From: Paraburkholderia caffeinilytica
Lineage (GTDB): Bacteria; Pseudomonadota; Gammaproteobacteria; Burkholderiales; Burkholderiaceae
Reading direction: 5' to 3'
Length of the DNA: 64,000 bases
NCBI RefSeq assembly: GCF_003368325.1
Contig: NZ_CP031466.1
Span: 3,472,001-3,536,000, forward strand
Of the stretch, positions 42,831 through 50,882 are shown in pieces (position 1 is the first letter of the stretch; every line of letters begins with the position of its first letter). The notes below the pieces were generated by a model. That model did no database searches. It was not told the origin of the DNA and worked only from the letters and a program-made list of their open reading frames with translations. A program made the translations under genes and the position numbers.

Positions 42831-43829
42831 TCAGATAACCTGCAGGTCTTTGCCGACGATGATCTGTCCGTCGAAATGCTTGCGCGCGTCGGCGGCCCAC
42901 ATCTCGTCGGTAATCGCGGGATCGCCGCCCGGCACGAAATGGCTCAGCACCAGCGTCTTGACGCCGGCCGTCGCGGCGATCTTGCCGACCTGCTCCGTGC
43001 TGGTGTGGCTCTTCATGAGGTGATCGAGCAGCGTCGGCGCGTTGTCGACGGTCTTCATCAGCTTTTCGAGCGCGGGCAGGTACATCACTTCATGCACCAA
43101 TACGTCAGCGCCTTTCGCAAACTCGGCTAGCGCCGGGTAGTAGGTCGTGTCGCCGGAGAACACGACGGTGCGGTCCCGCGTCTCGAAGCGGTAAGCGAAG
43201 GCCGGCTTGATCGTGTAGTGGTCGACCAGTGTCGAGGTGACGCGTACGCGGTCGTCTTCCATCACGAGGCGAGGGCCGTCGAATTCATGGATGTTGATCA
43301 ATGGCCGGAACGGCGGGCGGCCTTCTTCGCGCACGCGCACGTCGAGGTCGATCGCGTTCATGTCGACAAAGTCGTCGATCATCTTGGCGATGCGCGGCGG
43401 GCCGTACAGGTTGACCGGCGTGTGCAGGCCGGTGGCCCAGGCGAGGAACACGAGGTTGCCGAGGTCGGCGTTGTGATCCGAATGATGGTGGGTCAGGAAG
43501 ATGTCACGGATGCGCGGCAGTTTGATACCCGCTTTGGTCAACTGCAGTGCGACGCCGTTACCGCAATCGACCACGTAGGGCTGACCGTCGACCACCAGCA
43601 CGTTCGCCGGCGCCGCGCGCAGATCGGAGGGCGTCGGGCCGCCCTTGGTGCCGAGCAGGATCAGTTGCGTGCCTTTTGCCGCAGGTCCGGCAGTGGGCGC
43701 CGAGGTCGTGGAGCTGGCCGCTGACTGAGCGTGGGCGTCCTGCATCCACGGCAGCGCTGCCGTGGTGCCTGCTGTAACGGCGATACGCATGAAATCACGA
43801 CGGGAACGTCCGAACGGCTGATCACTCAT
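42831..43829 (-). CDS. Tat-exported metallo-beta-lactamase-fold hydrolase
   Basis: A 332-residue MBL-fold enzyme with a twin-arginine signal (SRRDFMRIAVTAGTTAALPW, about 9-28) and thus periplasmic. The zinc motif is FLTHHHSDHNADLG (about 110-123), with later ligands in VLVHEVMYLPA and LVLSHFVPGGDP. The fold lacks the arylsulfatase or lactonase landmarks, so the substrate is unknown; similar Burkholderia proteins are annotated only as MBL-fold hydrolases. GGAGAG precedes the ATG at 43829, and longer starts would spoil the signal. Pairs with the CobW-type gene just downstream, which could metallate it before export. Confidence 0.87.
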   Translation of the reverse strand: MSDQPFGRSRRDFMRIAVTAGTTAALPWMQDAHAQSAASSTTSAPTAGPAAKGTQLILLGTKGGPTPSDLRAAPANVLVVDGQPYVVDCGNGVALQLTKAGIKLPRIRDIFLTHHHSDHNADLGNLVFLAWATGLHTPVNLYGPPRIAKMIDDFVDMNAIDLDVRVREEGRPPFRPLINIHEFDGPRLVMEDDRVRVTSTLVDHYTIKPAFAYRFETRDRTVVFSGDTTYYPALAEFAKGADVLVHEVMYLPALEKLMKTVDNAPTLLDHLMKSHTSTEQVGKIAATAGVKTLVLSHFVPGGDPAITDEMWAADARKHFDGQIIVGKDLQVI

Positions 43830-44194
43830 GGGTCTGTCTCTCCTGAGATTCTGGATGGGCGGCGCCCGAATTTCCTGCGTAAGCGGGCGCAAAGGCGATT
43901 GAATTCTAGCGATTTCGTCAGCTTGCGGGTGCAGTGGATGGGACAACTTCGGTGCCACTCGCACCGGCATTGCTTCCCGAAGCACCTGCTCACGGATTTT
44001 CTTGGGTCAATCAGCGGGAGTCAGTACATGCAGAGGCGGTGTGTCGCCGCTCGCGGGCAGCATATGTTCCTGACAGGCGCATAATCCCAGATGAGTTGCG
44101 TTCCGTTCGTTCGACGGACGCGCCGCAAGCGGCACGTACCTTACCTGCAACGCTCGTGAGCTGACGAGAATCCTAATTCCAAAGGAGTTCGAAA
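43830..44194. other. Gene-free divergent stretch
   Basis: Separates the MBL hydrolase (leftward) and the cupin gene (rightward) and should hold both promoters. No palindrome stood out. Confidence 0.4.
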
Positions 44195-44647
44195 ATGACA
44201 CCTAATGGCGCGGCTTCGATCGAACCAATCAACATTGGAAAGTTGAGCATTCAGTATCTGATCGATGGAACTGCCACAGGCGGGATGGGGGTTTTCGAAT
44301 TGACGGTGGCGCCTGGTTCACAGGTCCCGCCGCCGCATAGCCACACGCGTAACGAAGAGTGTGTCTATGTGCTGGAGGGCATGCTTCGGTATTCGGTCGA
44401 CGGGGTAGTTCGGGACCTGGTGCCGGGAGAATGGATGTTTACCCCACGCGGGTCGGTTCATCACTTTAGCAACCCGCACAATGACACCGCGCGCGCACTG
44501 ATCGTCCTTACGCCCGATATCGGTGCCCAGTATTTTCGTGATGTCGCAACAGTCGTAAGCGCCGGCGGTCCGCCCGACCGCTCGAAGCTTATGGAGGTCA
44601 TGTCCAGGTATGGGTTAGTGCCGGCGCCGCCGCCATCACGACCATGA
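44195..44647 (+). CDS. Cupin-domain protein
   Basis: A 150-residue single-cupin protein. The metal motif 1 is PPPHSHTRNEECVYVLEG (about 48-65, two His and a Glu) and motif 2 is PRGSVHHFSN (about 88-97). It resembles quercetinase-like or regulatory cupins of unknown substrate. AAAGGAG eight bases before the ATG gives a firm start. The region before it is gene-free and the next gene faces it, so it is a single-gene unit. The last 30 residues are proline-rich and disordered. Confidence 0.8.
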   Translation: MTPNGAASIEPINIGKLSIQYLIDGTATGGMGVFELTVAPGSQVPPPHSHTRNEECVYVLEGMLRYSVDGVVRDLVPGEWMFTPRGSVHHFSNPHNDTARALIVLTPDIGAQYFRDVATVVSAGGPPDRSKLMEVMSRYGLVPAPPPSRP

Positions 44648-44680
44648 AACCTGAGGGGGCGGATGCTGCACCGCGCTGCC

Positions 44681-44965
44681 TTAGCGAATCTCCACCTCGA
44701 TGAATACCACCTCGTGGTCGGTCGCGTTCACCACGTTGTGTTCCACGCCCTTCAGCCCAGCGTAACTGTGCCCGGCATGCAGTTGCGATTCCCGGTTGCC
44801 TTGCGCTGTCTCGAGGAGAAGTTGGCCGTCTGTTTGTGGCACCACGACATAGTCATGCCCATGAACATGCCAGCCGGTCTCGGCGCCGGGCGCAAATCGC
44901 CACTCGGTGACGATCACGCGTTCATTGATTACCTGCTGCGTGGGAACTGCCTGCGGACGACCCAT
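44681..44965 (-). CDS. Small cupin-domain protein
   Basis: A 94-residue single-cupin protein. GAETGWHVHGHDYVVVP (about 26-42) carries the metal-binding histidines; SYAGLKGVEHNVVNATD (about 66-82) is motif 2. A start at 44965 is preferred because GAGGAAA lies eight bases upstream; the frame is open for 17 residues more. Its function is unknown. It is convergent with the previous cupin, only 33 bases between stops, but the two share little sequence. Confidence 0.7.
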   Translation of the reverse strand: MGRPQAVPTQQVINERVIVTEWRFAPGAETGWHVHGHDYVVVPQTDGQLLLETAQGNRESQLHAGHSYAGLKGVEHNVVNATDHEVVFIEVEIR

Positions 44966-45218
44966 GAGAATTTCCTCGGCGAAGTGAGCGACGATGTTCG
45001 TCGGATAGCCCGTCACGCCGCAGCGGTAGGCGAGCTATCACCTGTTAGTGGCGATTCCACCGTGCGTCGACATGCTTTCGGGCTCAATACATCTATTGGT
45101 CATTCTGGAGGTCAAACCCTTCGTTTGACATGCACAGTGCTCTTGCACTGACCAACACAGTTGCGTTTATCTTTAACGGTACTGGCTGTCGGCGAGAAGC
45201 CTGAGACATCCGCGACGG

Positions 45219-46130
45219 TTACGCGCGATTCGACGCTTCGTGGCGGTATTGAATCGGCGAGATGCCGCGGGCAGATTTGAAGGCGCGGCTGAACGAGAAT
45301 TCCGACCGATACCCGACCCGCGATGCGATCTCACCGAGCCGCAGACTGGTTTCCTGAAGCAACTGCGCGGCAACCCCCATGCGCCAGCGTGTCAGATAAC
45401 TATGTGGCGGCTCCCCCACCGAGGCGTTGAAGTTGCGGGCGAACGCAGCCCGCGACAAACCGGCTTCCTGAGCGAGTTCCTCCAGTGTCCATGCACGTTC
45501 GGGTGCCTCGTGCATGCGCGCGAGAGCCCGCGCCATCTGTGGCGACCGCACGGCCGCAAACCAATCGTTGGCTGCGGGAAACGTGGTGTCGGCCCAATCG
45601 CGCATGAAGAAAATGAACAAGGACGAAAGCAGGTTGCGCACGACGATCTGGTTACCGAAGTTAGGCGTCTCCACTTCGTTACGGAGCATGCGCAGGGTGT
45701 CGCTCAGCGGGGAACATCCCGGTTCGGTACCGGCGCGCAGAGAGACGGCTTGCGGTAGCGCCCGCAACGCGGGAAGCGCCAGTTGCAGATCCATGTTGAA
45801 CTGACCGCAGATCAGCGTGACGGCTTTGGGATCGCGATCCACGACGCCGTCGCGCCTCGCCAGGAACGCCTCCAACGGCATGGCTTTCCCGCGAGCCGAA
45901 TGCACTACTTCGTGCGCGTCACCACGCGGAAACAGGACTAGTTCGCCAGCCCGCAATTCCATGCTTTCCGTGTCGGATTGGCGCACGAAGGCGCGTCCTT
46001 CTGCCACGAAATGGAATACCACCGCGTCGCGAGGTTGTACGACAAACCCCCACGGACCTGCCACGCGCGTACGCACCAGCACCAGGCCGTTGGCGCGAAC
46101 GACTTTCAACCAACTGTTCAATGCGTCCAT
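45219..46130 (-). CDS. AraC-family transcriptional regulator
   Basis: A 303-residue AraC/XylS regulator. The N-terminal cupin-like ligand domain (about 1-180) shows VVFHFVAEGRAFVRQSD and ELVLFPRGDAHEVVHS, the C-terminal domain two helix-turn-helix units: WTLEELAQEAGLSRAAFARNF (about 218-238) and RLGEIASRVGYRSEFSFSRAF (about 268-288), the latter followed by GISPIQYR, the family's signature. It is read away from the SnoaL-like and hydrolase genes, with 111 bases between, and so probably activates them. AGGA lies upstream of the ATG. Confidence 0.9.
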   Translation of the reverse strand: MDALNSWLKVVRANGLVLVRTRVAGPWGFVVQPRDAVVFHFVAEGRAFVRQSDTESMELRAGELVLFPRGDAHEVVHSARGKAMPLEAFLARRDGVVDRDPKAVTLICGQFNMDLQLALPALRALPQAVSLRAGTEPGCSPLSDTLRMLRNEVETPNFGNQIVVRNLLSSLFIFFMRDWADTTFPAANDWFAAVRSPQMARALARMHEAPERAWTLEELAQEAGLSRAAFARNFNASVGEPPHSYLTRWRMGVAAQLLQETSLRLGEIASRVGYRSEFSFSRAFKSARGISPIQYRHEASNRA

Positions 46131-46241
46131 GACTGCATCCTGGAAAACGAGACGAATTGCTATGTTATCGCGCCTTATGCGTATGGTTTATCTTCCAAAA
46201 GCTTGTTTCAATGATGAGACAGACAAATCGGGAGCCGAGTC

Positions 46242-46607
46242 ATGACTAGAGATCTCATCCAGCACGCGATCGACACCATCTATGGGCAAGTCTTCAACCA
46301 GGGTCGAGCCGACCTGCTGCCGGGTCTCGTTTCCGGGCCATACATCCAGCACAACCCGCTTTTCCCGAATGGGGTCGACGGAATCATGGGTTACATCAAG
46401 CAGGCCGGGCGCGTACCTTGCGAGGTCAAGCGCGTTGCCGTCGACGGCGATCTGGCTTTTGTCCATGTGCGCTATCTGGACTGGGGCGGCCAGGAAACCG
46501 CAGGCGTGGACATCTTCCGCTTCGACGCCCACGGCAAGGTCGTCGAGCACTGGGATGTACTGCAGCCAGTGCCGGCCTCGTCCAACAATGCCAACACAAT
46601 GTTCTAG
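46242..46607 (+). CDS. SnoaL/NTF2-like protein
   Basis: A 121-residue alpha+beta-barrel protein of the SnoaL-like/NTF2 superfamily. YIQHNPLFPNGVDGIMGYIK (about 35-54) and FVHVRYLDWGGQETAGVDIFRF are typical, ending HWDVLQPVP (about 104-112). Members act as small-molecule isomerases, cyclases or hydrolases, or just bind ligands. GGAG before the ATG supports the start. It is separated by nine bases from the alpha/beta hydrolase gene, so both are one operon driven by the divergent AraC regulator. Confidence 0.82.
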   Translation: MTRDLIQHAIDTIYGQVFNQGRADLLPGLVSGPYIQHNPLFPNGVDGIMGYIKQAGRVPCEVKRVAVDGDLAFVHVRYLDWGGQETAGVDIFRFDAHGKVVEHWDVLQPVPASSNNANTMF

Positions 46608-46616
46608 GAAGATCAC

Positions 46617-47531
46617 ATGCCTTCTTCATCGCTCGGCCCGCTCGGCGATGCCGACCTCGTCGCAACGCTGCCTGGTTTCAAGAACGCCTACGCCGACGTC
46701 AACGGCATTCGCCTGCACTATGTGGAAGGGGGTACCGGCGACCCGCTGATTCTGCTGCCGAGCTGGCCACAGACCTGGTGGCAGTTCAGGCGAGTATTGC
46801 CACGGCTCGCGGAACGCTATCGCGTGTTGGCCGTCGACTTTCGCGGCATGGGCGGTTCGGACAAACCCGCCGGTGGCTACGACAAGAAGACGATGGCGTC
46901 CGATATCCACGCCCTCGTAATCCAGCTTGGCCTGGGTGCGGTGAATATCGCCGGCAACGATGTCGGCGCGATGGTGGCCTACAGTTTTGCCGCGAACTAC
47001 CCGGAGGCGGCGCGCAAGCTGGTGATGATGGACTCGCCGCATCCCTTCGCGGTATTCGAGCAGATCCCACTGCTTCCGGCACCGGGCACCTACGATCTGG
47101 AGAATCCGGCGCGTGCGGTGCATCCGTGGTGGTTTGCCTTCAACCAGATTCCCGGACTGTCGGAACGCGTGTTCGCGGGCCGCTACGGCATCGTGCAAGA
47201 TTGGCTGTTCGACTACCTGGCAGCCGACAAGACTGCAATCACGGCGCACGACCGCGCCGTCTATGCGTCGGCTTATGACAGCGCGGATGCGCTGCGTGCA
47301 GCCAATAGCTGGTTCTCCTCCTTTGCAACTGATATCGCCGATGCCGGCGGCTACGCGCCGTTGACTATCCCGGTGCTCGGGCTAGGCGGCATCAGCTATG
47401 ACTTTCTCGCGGCTTTCCTTGGCACGGCGGCCCCTGATGCGACGGTGTTGAAGCTACCCAATACCGGACACTGGATTCCAGACGAGCAACCGGATGAAAC
47501 CGTGCGATACCTCACCAAGTTTTTCGGATGA
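46617..47531 (+). CDS. Alpha/beta-hydrolase (epoxide-hydrolase-like)
   Basis: A 304-residue alpha/beta-hydrolase of the epoxide hydrolase/haloalkane dehalogenase branch. The nucleophile is Asp in AGNDVGAMVAYSF (about 117-129), the usual position of GHDWGA; the catalytic His is in LPNTGHWIPDEQPDE (about 281-295), the charge-relay acid after the cap. The oxyanion motif PSWPQTWWQFR replaces the normal HGxP, so the pocket differs. It could open epoxides, displace halide or hydrolyse esters with an aspartate nucleophile. It is the second gene of the AraC-controlled pair. Confidence 0.83.
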   Translation: MPSSSLGPLGDADLVATLPGFKNAYADVNGIRLHYVEGGTGDPLILLPSWPQTWWQFRRVLPRLAERYRVLAVDFRGMGGSDKPAGGYDKKTMASDIHALVIQLGLGAVNIAGNDVGAMVAYSFAANYPEAARKLVMMDSPHPFAVFEQIPLLPAPGTYDLENPARAVHPWWFAFNQIPGLSERVFAGRYGIVQDWLFDYLAADKTAITAHDRAVYASAYDSADALRAANSWFSSFATDIADAGGYAPLTIPVLGLGGISYDFLAAFLGTAAPDATVLKLPNTGHWIPDEQPDETVRYLTKFFG

Positions 47532-47683
47532 TGGCGAGGATTCGTTCGAGTTGCAGCCGGGACACTTCACGGGAAATTTTTGACTCCGTTCGTAGCTTGT
47601 CCACCGGAATCCGCCGGCACTCTCTGGAATCCACTCGCAAAAGGTCGAGCCAGTTCGAAACATAGCGAAAACATAAGCCGTCG

Positions 47684-48562
47684 CTACTCGGCCAGCGCCG
47701 CGAGCAATTGATTCTTGACGATCGCGGTGGCCAGCGGCTGCCGCCCGAATTCATACCAGCCGATGTGCCGGCGCCACGCCGTGCCCGGAATCGGCCTCAC
47801 CGACAGCAACGGGTCTTCGTCCCAGGCGGCGTGCCGCAGACGCGGCACGATCGACACGCCCACGTTCTGCCGCACCAGATCCGCGATCGCGGCGATCGAG
47901 TTCATTTCCAGAATGGGATTGACCTCGACGCGCAGGCGCCGAAGCAGGCTTGCCACATGCGTGCCTGTCAGCGATGCGGCTTCGAAGCCGATAAACGGAT
48001 GTCGCTTGAGCAATGAAGCCACCGACGCATCGGGTGGCCCAATCGCGGGATTGACCAGCAGCACCAGCGGCTCATCGTAAAGGCGCTCCCACGACTCGGG
48101 TAGCGTGGTCGCCCGGGGTTCGCTGATGATCACCGCCGCATCGATCTCCCCGGCGCGCACCTGGCGCTCCAGTTCGCCGCTGTTGCCGTGCGTGAGGCGC
48201 ACCTTCAGGCCGGGGTAGGAGACTCGCAGCCGGATCACGTTGGCCGCCAGAAAACCCATCGACGAGACGGTCGAACCGATCGTGATCGAGCCTTCGATGC
48301 TGAGTTCGTCAGCCACGCCGCGCAGCAGCGAGTCGTACGCGGCCACCACCGTGCGTGCCTGCTGGATGATCGAGCGGCCGGCTTCGTTCAACTGGATGCT
48401 GCGCCCGCTGCGGTCGAACAACTGGCGCTGGCACACGCGCTCGAGCGTGCGCATCTGCGCGCCGACCGCCGCGTGCGTGAGCGCCATGCGATCGGCGGCC
48501 GCCGCCATGGTCCCATGTTTCTCGATGGCGAGAAACGTCCGCAGCATTCGAATTTCACTCAT
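47684..48562 (-). CDS. LysR-family regulator of the C45/hydrolase/MHS operon
   Basis: A 292-residue LysR-type regulator. The winged helix-turn-helix is MLRTFLAIEKHGTMAAAAD (about 5-23) followed by LTHAAVGAQMRTLERV; the ligand domain spans about 90-285. GGAG before the ATG at 48562 supports the start. It is divergent from the C45 acyltransferase operon; the gap of 240 bases contains a symmetrical T/A-rich site at 48653-48677. Activation by the operon's substrate is expected. Confidence 0.88.
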   Translation of the reverse strand: MSEIRMLRTFLAIEKHGTMAAAADRMALTHAAVGAQMRTLERVCQRQLFDRSGRSIQLNEAGRSIIQQARTVVAAYDSLLRGVADELSIEGSITIGSTVSSMGFLAANVIRLRVSYPGLKVRLTHGNSGELERQVRAGEIDAAVIISEPRATTLPESWERLYDEPLVLLVNPAIGPPDASVASLLKRHPFIGFEAASLTGTHVASLLRRLRVEVNPILEMNSIAAIADLVRQNVGVSIVPRLRHAAWDEDPLLSVRPIPGTAWRRHIGWYEFGRQPLATAIVKNQLLAALAE

Positions 48563-48652
48563 GCGGGATCTCCTTCATAGCCTCCGGAACGTGCACGGAT
48601 TGCACGATTTTTTCCCGTCTCCGCGCGCTGCATGATCGCACGAAACGAAAAT

Positions 48653-48677
48653 TTTTCTTTCCTTTCGATAAAGAAAA
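48653..48677. promoter_or_regulatory. Candidate LysR binding site
   Basis: TTTTCTTT at 48653-48660 and AAAGAAAA at 48670-48677, perfect inverted arms with nine bases between, in the gap between the LysR gene and its divergent operon. It fits the dyad pattern of LysR sites. Confidence 0.45.
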
Positions 48678-48802
48678 TAACGCTTTTTATTTTGTTTGTG
48701 GCCAATGAGAATCGATTTGCCACAAATCAAGCCGATGGCTTCAGCGTGTGTCGAGTCCCGTTCGACGTTGTCGGCAGCAGCCCATGGTCAGGAGTCCCAC
48801 AC

Positions 48803-49939
48803 ATGTCGCAAATCCAGCAGTTTCCGCCGTTTCCTTTTGTCAGTGTGTCCGGTAAACCGTACGAACGCGGCCTGCAATATGGCCGTGCGGTGGCGGCGCG
48901 TGTGCGCCTGAGCGCTTCCCGCTACGGTCAGACGCTGCGCAATCTCGGCTATGGCGAGGCGTCGCAGACGGCGCTGATCCGCTCGCTCGAACAGGTCATC
49001 GGCGAGTTTCAACCGGCGTACCTGGACGAGATGCGCGGCATCGCCGCCGGCGCGGACGTGCCGTTCGAGGACATCGTGATGATCAATGCCCGTACCGAGG
49101 TGCTGGCCAAGGCGCGAGCGGAAATGGCGCTGCAGGCCGACGACGAAGACGGCTGTACCGGCGTGCTGGTGCTGCCGTCGCGCTCGTCGACCGGGCAGTT
49201 GATCCATGCGCAGAACTGGGACTGGAAGGCCGATTGCGTCGATACCGGCATCGTCTTGCGCGTACGCAGCGACGACGGCCCCGATCTCCTGACCTTCGTC
49301 GAAGCGGGCGGCCTCGCGCGCAGCGGGCTCAATGCCGCGGGCGTATCGATCACCGCGAACTATCTCGAATCGGAGCGCGACTTCTCGCAACTGGGCGTGC
49401 CGCTGTCGCTGCTGCGCCGGCGCGTGCTGGAAGAGCCGGTGTTCGCGAACGCGTTGCGGGTGATCGCGACCACGCCGAAATCGTGTTCGAACAACATCAT
49501 GCTCGGGATGGCCGAAGGCTTCGGCATCGATTTCGAATGCGCGCCGAACGAAGCTTTCCCGATCTATCCGGACGACGACCAGATGATCGTGCACGCGAAT
49601 CACTGGGTCAGCCCAGTCGCCCGCACCAAGCTGCTGGATACCGGGTGCGAGAACTCGCCGGACAGCTATTACCGCGACTGGCGCGTGCGTCAGGTGCTGA
49701 AGGCCGCACCAAAGGTGGATCGCGACGCGGTCAAGGCGGCACTCTTCGACGCGTTCGGCACGCCGTATTCGGTGTGCCGTCCGCCGCGTCCGGGCACGCG
49801 TCACACGATGACCGCGACGGTCGCGATGATCGTCATGTTGCCGGGCGCAGGGGAAATGGATGTCGCGCCGATGCCCGCGCTCAACCGGATCTTCACCCGC
49901 TACAGCCTGCACCACGAACCGCTCCCCGAAGCGGCGTGA
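48803..49939 (+). CDS. C45-family acyltransferase/amidohydrolase (Ntn hydrolase)
   Basis: A 378-residue Ntn-hydrolase of peptidase family C45, the group of isopenicillin-N acyltransferase. These are made as inactive precursors and cleave themselves to expose a nucleophile. The cut would fall before Cys in DEDGCTGVLVLPS (about residue 117), since GC-T is the family sequence; Gly-Cys and the following beta sandwich (LIHAQNWDWK) are intact. Substrates include N-acylated amino compounds and beta-lactam precursors. AGGAG eight bases before the ATG at 48803 fixes the start. It leads an operon with a hydrolase and an MHS importer, suggesting breakdown of an acylated amide. Confidence 0.82.
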   Translation: MSQIQQFPPFPFVSVSGKPYERGLQYGRAVAARVRLSASRYGQTLRNLGYGEASQTALIRSLEQVIGEFQPAYLDEMRGIAAGADVPFEDIVMINARTEVLAKARAEMALQADDEDGCTGVLVLPSRSSTGQLIHAQNWDWKADCVDTGIVLRVRSDDGPDLLTFVEAGGLARSGLNAAGVSITANYLESERDFSQLGVPLSLLRRRVLEEPVFANALRVIATTPKSCSNNIMLGMAEGFGIDFECAPNEAFPIYPDDDQMIVHANHWVSPVARTKLLDTGCENSPDSYYRDWRVRQVLKAAPKVDRDAVKAALFDAFGTPYSVCRPPRPGTRHTMTATVAMIVMLPGAGEMDVAPMPALNRIFTRYSLHHEPLPEAA

Positions 49940-50014
49940 GCTGTGAATAAGCACGCGTGCCGGGCAGCGCCGGGCATGCACGAGACCGCAGAAATCGTCA
50001 GAGAGGAATGACAG

Positions 50015-50878
50015 ATGTTCGATGCAGAGACGCGATCCACTCCGGGTCATGAGAAAGCGCAAGCGCTATACGACCTGGGTTCGACCACCGTGTACGCGAG
50101 CCGCCACGATCCGCGCTTTCCGTATGTGCTGTACGTGCCGTCTGAAGTCCTGACACCCGGCAACGACGTGGAACTGGTCGTCGTGATGCATGGCACGGGG
50201 CGTCAGTTCACGCAGTATCGCGATGCGTTCGCGCCGTTCGGCCGCTGGAACCGCTGCATCGTGCTGTGTCCGCTGTTCCCCGTAGGTGTGCGCGGCGACG
50301 GCGAGCGCAGCGGCTTCAAACGCCTGATCGAAGGCGATATCCGCTACGACAAAGTGCTGCTCGACATGGTGACCGAAGTGGGCGAGCGCTATGGCAAGCG
50401 CTTCGACAGGTTCGCGCTGTTCGGCTATTCGGGCGGCGGGCAGTACGTGAACCGCTTTGCCTACGCGCATCCGGCGCGGCTATGGGCCGCGTCGATCGGC
50501 GCGCCAGGCAACGTCACCGTGCTCGATCACACGAAGGACTGGTGGCTCGGCACGGGCGGCTTCGAGCGGCACTTCGGCAAGCCGTTCGATCTGGCCGCCT
50601 TGCAGCGTGTGCCGGTGCAGATGGTGGTGGGCCGGGCCGACCTGGAAACCTGGGAGATTACGGTGCCCGAGGATAGTCCGATGTATCTGCCAGGTATCAA
50701 CGATGCTGGAACGACGCGTCCGGAGCGGCTACGCACGCTGAAGGCGTCGTTCGAGGCTGCCGGCGTTCGCGTGCGTTTCGATGAGATGTCCAATATCGCC
50801 CACAACGGCATGCAGGTCGTCGAAGTGGTTCAGGATTTCCTTGCGCAGGTGTTGCGCGCGCTGCGGGCCGGAGGATAA
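50015..50878 (+). CDS. Alpha/beta-hydrolase (esterase/depolymerase-like)
   Basis: A 287-residue hydrolase of the alpha/beta fold, like polyhydroxybutyrate depolymerase- or feruloyl-esterase-type enzymes. The nucleophile elbow GYSGGGQYVNRFAYAHP (about 134-150) carries the Ser; the acid is probably Asp in VVGRADLETWE (about 206-216) and the His is in SNIAHNGMQVVE (about 258-269). No signal peptide, so cytoplasmic. It may finish what the C45 enzyme begins, hydrolysing an ester or lactone. It lies 75 bases after the C45 gene and 4 bases before the transporter gene. Confidence 0.8.
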   Translation: MFDAETRSTPGHEKAQALYDLGSTTVYASRHDPRFPYVLYVPSEVLTPGNDVELVVVMHGTGRQFTQYRDAFAPFGRWNRCIVLCPLFPVGVRGDGERSGFKRLIEGDIRYDKVLLDMVTEVGERYGKRFDRFALFGYSGGGQYVNRFAYAHPARLWAASIGAPGNVTVLDHTKDWWLGTGGFERHFGKPFDLAALQRVPVQMVVGRADLETWEITVPEDSPMYLPGINDAGTTRPERLRTLKASFEAAGVRVRFDEMSNIAHNGMQVVEVVQDFLAQVLRALRAGG

Positions 50879-50882
50879 ACAC

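Noticed and set aside
48788..50062. Long minus-strand frame opposite the C45 gene
   Set aside because: Shadow frame; no family features and no promoter or ribosome site.
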